Shown piece after piece: positions 60,058-64,000 of a DNA stretch of 64,000 bases; the first letter of the stretch is position 1; each line of letters opens with the position of its first letter. The notes under the pieces are model-generated. The model worked only from the letters and a program-made list of their open reading frames with translations, was not told the DNA's origin and made no database searches. Source of the DNA: Lineus longissimus. Lineage: Eukaryota; Nemertea; Pilidiophora; Heteronemertea; Lineidae. Location: contig NC_088321.1 in the NCBI RefSeq assembly GCF_910592395.1, positions 4,402,001 to 4,466,000 of the forward strand. The letters run 5' to 3'. The position numbers and the translations under genes were made by a program.

Positions 60058-63000
60058 ATGCCAAACTATTGTGTTGTCGGGGGGTGCAAGAACGTATCGG
60101 ATGCACAGCTCGGGATATCAACGTTTGCATTCCCTGCTGATCAAGTAATCAGGCGTGCGTGGGTGAAATTCGTGCAGCGTTCTCGCCTTGGATTCGTCGA
60201 ACCTGCAGCTGGGAACAGATCATCGGTGATTTGCTCAAGGCATTTCTGTGACAGTAATTTAATTCCTCCACCTATGGTATTCGGAGATAAGAAAAGGTAA
60301 TTTGTGGTGCATCCTAATTTAGTAATTGTCAATAATTTTCTGTCCTTGAGTGGAATAAATTTGGCCCAATCTATGGATCTGATCACTGATGCTGGTCATT
60401 GGCATTGTCAGTGCATGTACATGATGTGTGTACATGTACATGGTGGTATGCACATGCATACGATGACTAGGCCTACTGACAGTGTAGATGTGACCGGTCT
60501 ACTGACTAGGCTGGCACTGTAGGACTATGTAGGAGGCCTGCACTGTCACCAGGGTAGGGTCACTGTTCATGCTGAGCACACCATGAGCATGATGAGGCAT
60601 GGTATAGGCCTCTAGCCTTCCCTAGGGCTAGGCCTATTTGATCATGTTGATGCCTCGGCCTACCCCGGCCCTGCTCACTCAATGCCAGTCAGTCGAGGCC
60701 ATGCAGGTACAGCGTGCAGGGACAGGGCTGGCTGCGTGCGGGGCCACGCAGTATAGGAGGGCATTTTGAAAATATAAACCTCTCAGTCTTTGATTAATTT
60801 CCATTTCCCTCTCGATTTCCAGTGGTCCATGGCGCAAGAAGAAAGATGCTATTCCAAAGATCCTCTTTCCTAACCAGCCACGTCATTTGGAGGCTGAACC
60901 AAGCAATGTTGTCAAAAAGAGAGAGTGAAAGCGTGTAAGTTCACAACCCATTAATCACGTTGGAAACTGGTCACTCGTCATCTGGTCACAAAGTGGCAAT
61001 AAAGATGTCAGAAAGACGTCTTTTTGACTAGTTTCTAAAGTGCAATTTTACATGAAAATATAGCGTACTACATCAGAGCAACTGACAGTAACATACATAA
61101 TTCTTACATGAAGCTTACTTTATCATGTACTTAGAGTTGGAGCATTGCCATTAGAAAAATGAAACATCCTTCCATTTTCTTTCACAGCTGGTTGCAGATG
61201 CATTGTTAGAATATGATGCTTTGTACACTCATGTGGCTGACATGCCTCGCCCAGTCTATGCAATCCCAACCGAACCCGACATTCCACCAGTCCCATCCAA
61301 AATTGTCAAAGAGGGCCATTTGGCGAGAAGTATCAGTAAGTACCAAGTATTGCAATTGTAGATCTACAGTATTCAAATTGTCTTGACACCATCCTTGGGC
61401 ATAGGCTGAATAATCCATCCTTTTTTTCTATGTTGGTTGGGCAATTATTGTGAATGGAGTATATCGTATGATAATTTTTAAAATTCTATTTCTATTGCAG
61501 TTTGGCATGAAGATATTCTCCCGATTTCTCCCACGTTGTCAAATACTCCAGTTGTTTGTGTGGAATATCCACCCGCAATTGTCTCAAATAAAGGTACCCA
61601 GGTGAGAATCCGTGTTCCAAAACGGTCCAAGGCAACACAGTATGAAATGGATCATGACCCACCTCGTCCTATGAATATCACTGAGGAGCTGCAGCCAATT
61701 ATAAGTTCGACGCCGAAAAAGAAGTCAGAGCCACCCGTGCCATTGGTTGAAAACCTCGACAGCTCCGTCCTGTTTGATGCTTCGCTGTCCTATGCCGACA
61801 ACGAAAAGAAAGATCCGACATGGAATATTGATTTTGGAGGATGATGATGTGTAAGTATTTTGATTGATAACTCTGTCTATGGACCTGGAGAATCCTAACT
61901 GTCCATAAAAAAAATATGCTATAGCTGGTTTCACTGTTTCAGTCTCAAGCCTTGCACCTGCTTTATTGTCTGATGATTTAATGACCATTCCACAAATTAC
62001 TATTTTGCAGGAATGCATCCGTGGATTCACCGCAGCAATTAGTCCTTGAAACGGTGAAACTTTTTGTTGTGCAGGAAACAAACCTGATGCGACTTTTTAG
62101 GCGCTGCCTGGCCTGTGGAAGCGGTGCTACTGAAGCAGACATTTGCAGCCGCAATGGAACGATGATAACAGTGGAGCAGCTGTGTATTGACTGCGCCACA
62201 ACCACGAGATGGTACAGTCAGGAACTGATTGCATCGAATTCAATTCCTTTTGGGAATATACAGTTATCAACGGCCATGATATCCACTGGGGCAATTCCCA
62301 TACGATTTCTCAGAACTTTGGATTTTTGGGGATTGTATGGCATCAACCCGTCGACATACTTTAATCACCAGAGACGATTTATACATCAAGCAGTGAGGAA
62401 TCTGTGGGAAGACGAGAGGATCGACTGCCTTGCGAAATTGGAGGATTCAGTCCAGTTTTCGGGAGACGCCCGATGTGACAGCATGGGCCATTGCGCAAAG
62501 TATGGGTCATACTCTCTACATGACACTGACTTGAACAAGATAGTAGCAATGGAGTTGGTGCAGGTGAGTTCATGATTTTCTACATAAGACTTTGCTCCTG
62601 TGACAACAAATGTTTGTCTCATTTAGAAGCTACAATTTAAAGCAATAAAAAGCAAAACTTTATGCATGTTGTATTTTTCAGGTCTCGGAAGTGAAAAATA
62701 GCTACCACATGGAGCTTGAGGGACTTGACAGGGCGTTGACATATGTGGAGCAAGCACTTCCCCATGTCCAGATCAAGCTGACAACTGACGGGCACAAGTC
62801 CATTGCCAAGTGGCTTCGAGAGGATAAATCAGAAACAATCACTCACTACCTAGACATATGGCATGTTGCTAAAGGTAAATATATTGTTGTACTAACTACG
62901 TACTCAAAATACTTTAGTTTTCTTGATGAAGTGTGTTTAAGGTACATTTCCTGAATTCTCACTAGGCCGTTACTACTAATAATATGCTTAGTGATGGCAT

Positions 63001-64000
63001 TGATTGCTGATATATTATTCCTTTTAGGCATAAAGAAGAAGCTAAAAAAGTTGAAGAAGTGTCCTTTGGTGGATCAGTGGCAGGGAAGCATTGTCAACCA
63101 TCTCTACTGGTGCGTGAAAACAAGTGGAGACAATGTTGATGAAAGGATTGAAAAGTGGAAGTCGGTTGCTAACCACATAGCCAACATCCATAAACACGAG
63201 AGCAAACTATTCCCCAAATGCCTCCATAGTCGCCGTGTGTGCAAACGTGGTAGAAAAAAGAAATGGTTCGAAGCAGGTAAGTGAGAGAAGTACAATTATG
63301 ATAATAATACAACCCTGTCATCCTGTGCATCAGTGAGTACACATTAAGTATTGGGTTGACAACTTGGATTGTGCTAGGTTTCTACCGTAAATGGGATTGA
63401 CATGTGATATCACTTTATGCATTCTTGATTTCAATTTCAAGGTTAACATAACTTCCTCCATTTGATTTCAGGTTCTGAAGATCATGACAAGTTATGCAAG
63501 GTTCTGAAGATCATGACAAGTTATGCAAGGTGCTCCTGAACAAAGACCTCCTGAAGAGTGTGGCAAAATTGAGCCCTCAAGGACAGACCTCAGGCCTCGA
63601 AGGTTACCACAGCTGTCTGCTACATTTTTGTCCCAAGATGTATCACTTTGGATACAATGCTATGACCAGCAGGTAAGTTTGGTTATTTTATTATGTCATC
63701 ATGGTTTCATCTTTTCACATATGCCACCACCTGCTACTATCTTTTAGTGGAGAGTCTTGACAGTCATAACACTCCAATTCACTACTATTCATAGGTCTAT
63801 GGTATAACAAAGGACAACCTGGGTCAATACTGAGAAAACCTCTGCAATTCCAATTGGCATGTCAATTCAAATCATTTTTTTAGGTTACAGATAGCCGCAT
63901 TGCACTTCAACGAAAACGCAGGCAGAGACCAACGCATCACCAAAGACGGAAAACCTTACTTCAACATGACGAATCCAAGGAGTAGAGAGAGACGTTCCAT
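60058..64000 (+). pseudogene. THAP-domain transposase gene, Kolobok-like, damaged, runs off the window
   Basis: Exons by GT-AG: 60058-60296, 60823-60934, 61188-61335, 61501-61850, 62011-62563, 62682-62874, 63028-63276, 63472 or 63501-63672, 63884 onward. Exons 1-2 form a THAP zinc finger (MPNYCVVGGCKN, RAWVKFV, CSRHFC, AIPKILFP). Exons 5-9 carry the transposase: SGDARCDSMGHCAKYGSYSL, KLTTDGHKSIAKWLR, HYLDIWHVAKGIKKKL, IVNHLYWC, SPQGQTSGLEGYHS and AALHFNEN. The set resembles Kolobok-type transposases. Lesions are an in-frame TGA at 60926-60928, a likely extra T near 61835 that puts a stop before the exon 4 donor, and a 29-bp duplication at 63472-63529. Confidence 0.7.

Noticed and set aside
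60058-61335. Host THAP transcription-factor gene
   Set aside because: Downstream exons are transposase-like and lesions are present, so a transposon gene is more likely.

Overview
The window looks like nuclear DNA of a marine invertebrate animal. It has spliced transposon genes with GT-AG introns, an animal-type CACTA/EnSpm element with a DUF4806 partner gene, a Harbinger, a THAP-domain transposon, non-LTR retrotransposon pieces, and three Maverick/Polinton elements (self-replicating, virus-like DNA transposons with capsid genes). I could not narrow the phylum. I see no host gene I can support, so almost everything here is mobile DNA.

Layout. Positions 1-2610 are unassigned flank. Positions 2620-46785 are an old Polinton (P1), with AG...CT termini, inverted repeats of about 170 bp that are visibly diverged, and a flanking direct repeat TACATAAGT. 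A second, much younger Polinton (P2, 17652-42824) sits inside a P1 gene. It has a 6-bp target duplication ATGGAC and inverted repeats of about 575 bp in which I count about one difference. The left repeat of P2 was then split by a 9.5-kb CACTA/EnSpm-like element (18005-27497, TA duplication), which carries its own 145-bp tandem array and two MITEs. The right arm of P1 was hit by a 5'-truncated LINE (43918-45901, 16-bp duplication). Outside P1 lies a decayed third Polinton of a different capsid lineage (P3, about 47070-58870). P3 is interrupted by a LINE fragment and a 3.6-kb Harbinger (51613-55216, AAT duplication). From 60058 to the end runs a spliced but damaged THAP/Kolobok-like transposase gene.

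P1 and P2 share a homologous gene set in rearranged order: pPolB, rve integrase, packaging ATPase, major capsid protein, penton-like minor capsid protein, several small membrane proteins, and a zinc-ribbon protein. I recognise no adenain-type protease in either, whereas P3 has one. The capsid genes, ATPase and small membrane proteins imply virion formation. pPolB replicates the genome and the integrase inserts it.

The most interesting signal is regulatory. Nearly every P1 and P2 gene starts inside a TAAATG or AAATAAATG motif, including a perfect palindrome CATTTAAATG that serves two divergent genes. P2 genes often end at 9-10-bp-stem hairpins. Both elements encode a zinc-ribbon protein resembling TFIIB/late transcription factors. 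Together these suggest a leaderless, giant-virus-like or poxvirus-like expression programme run by the element itself. This is inference and needs transcript-end mapping.
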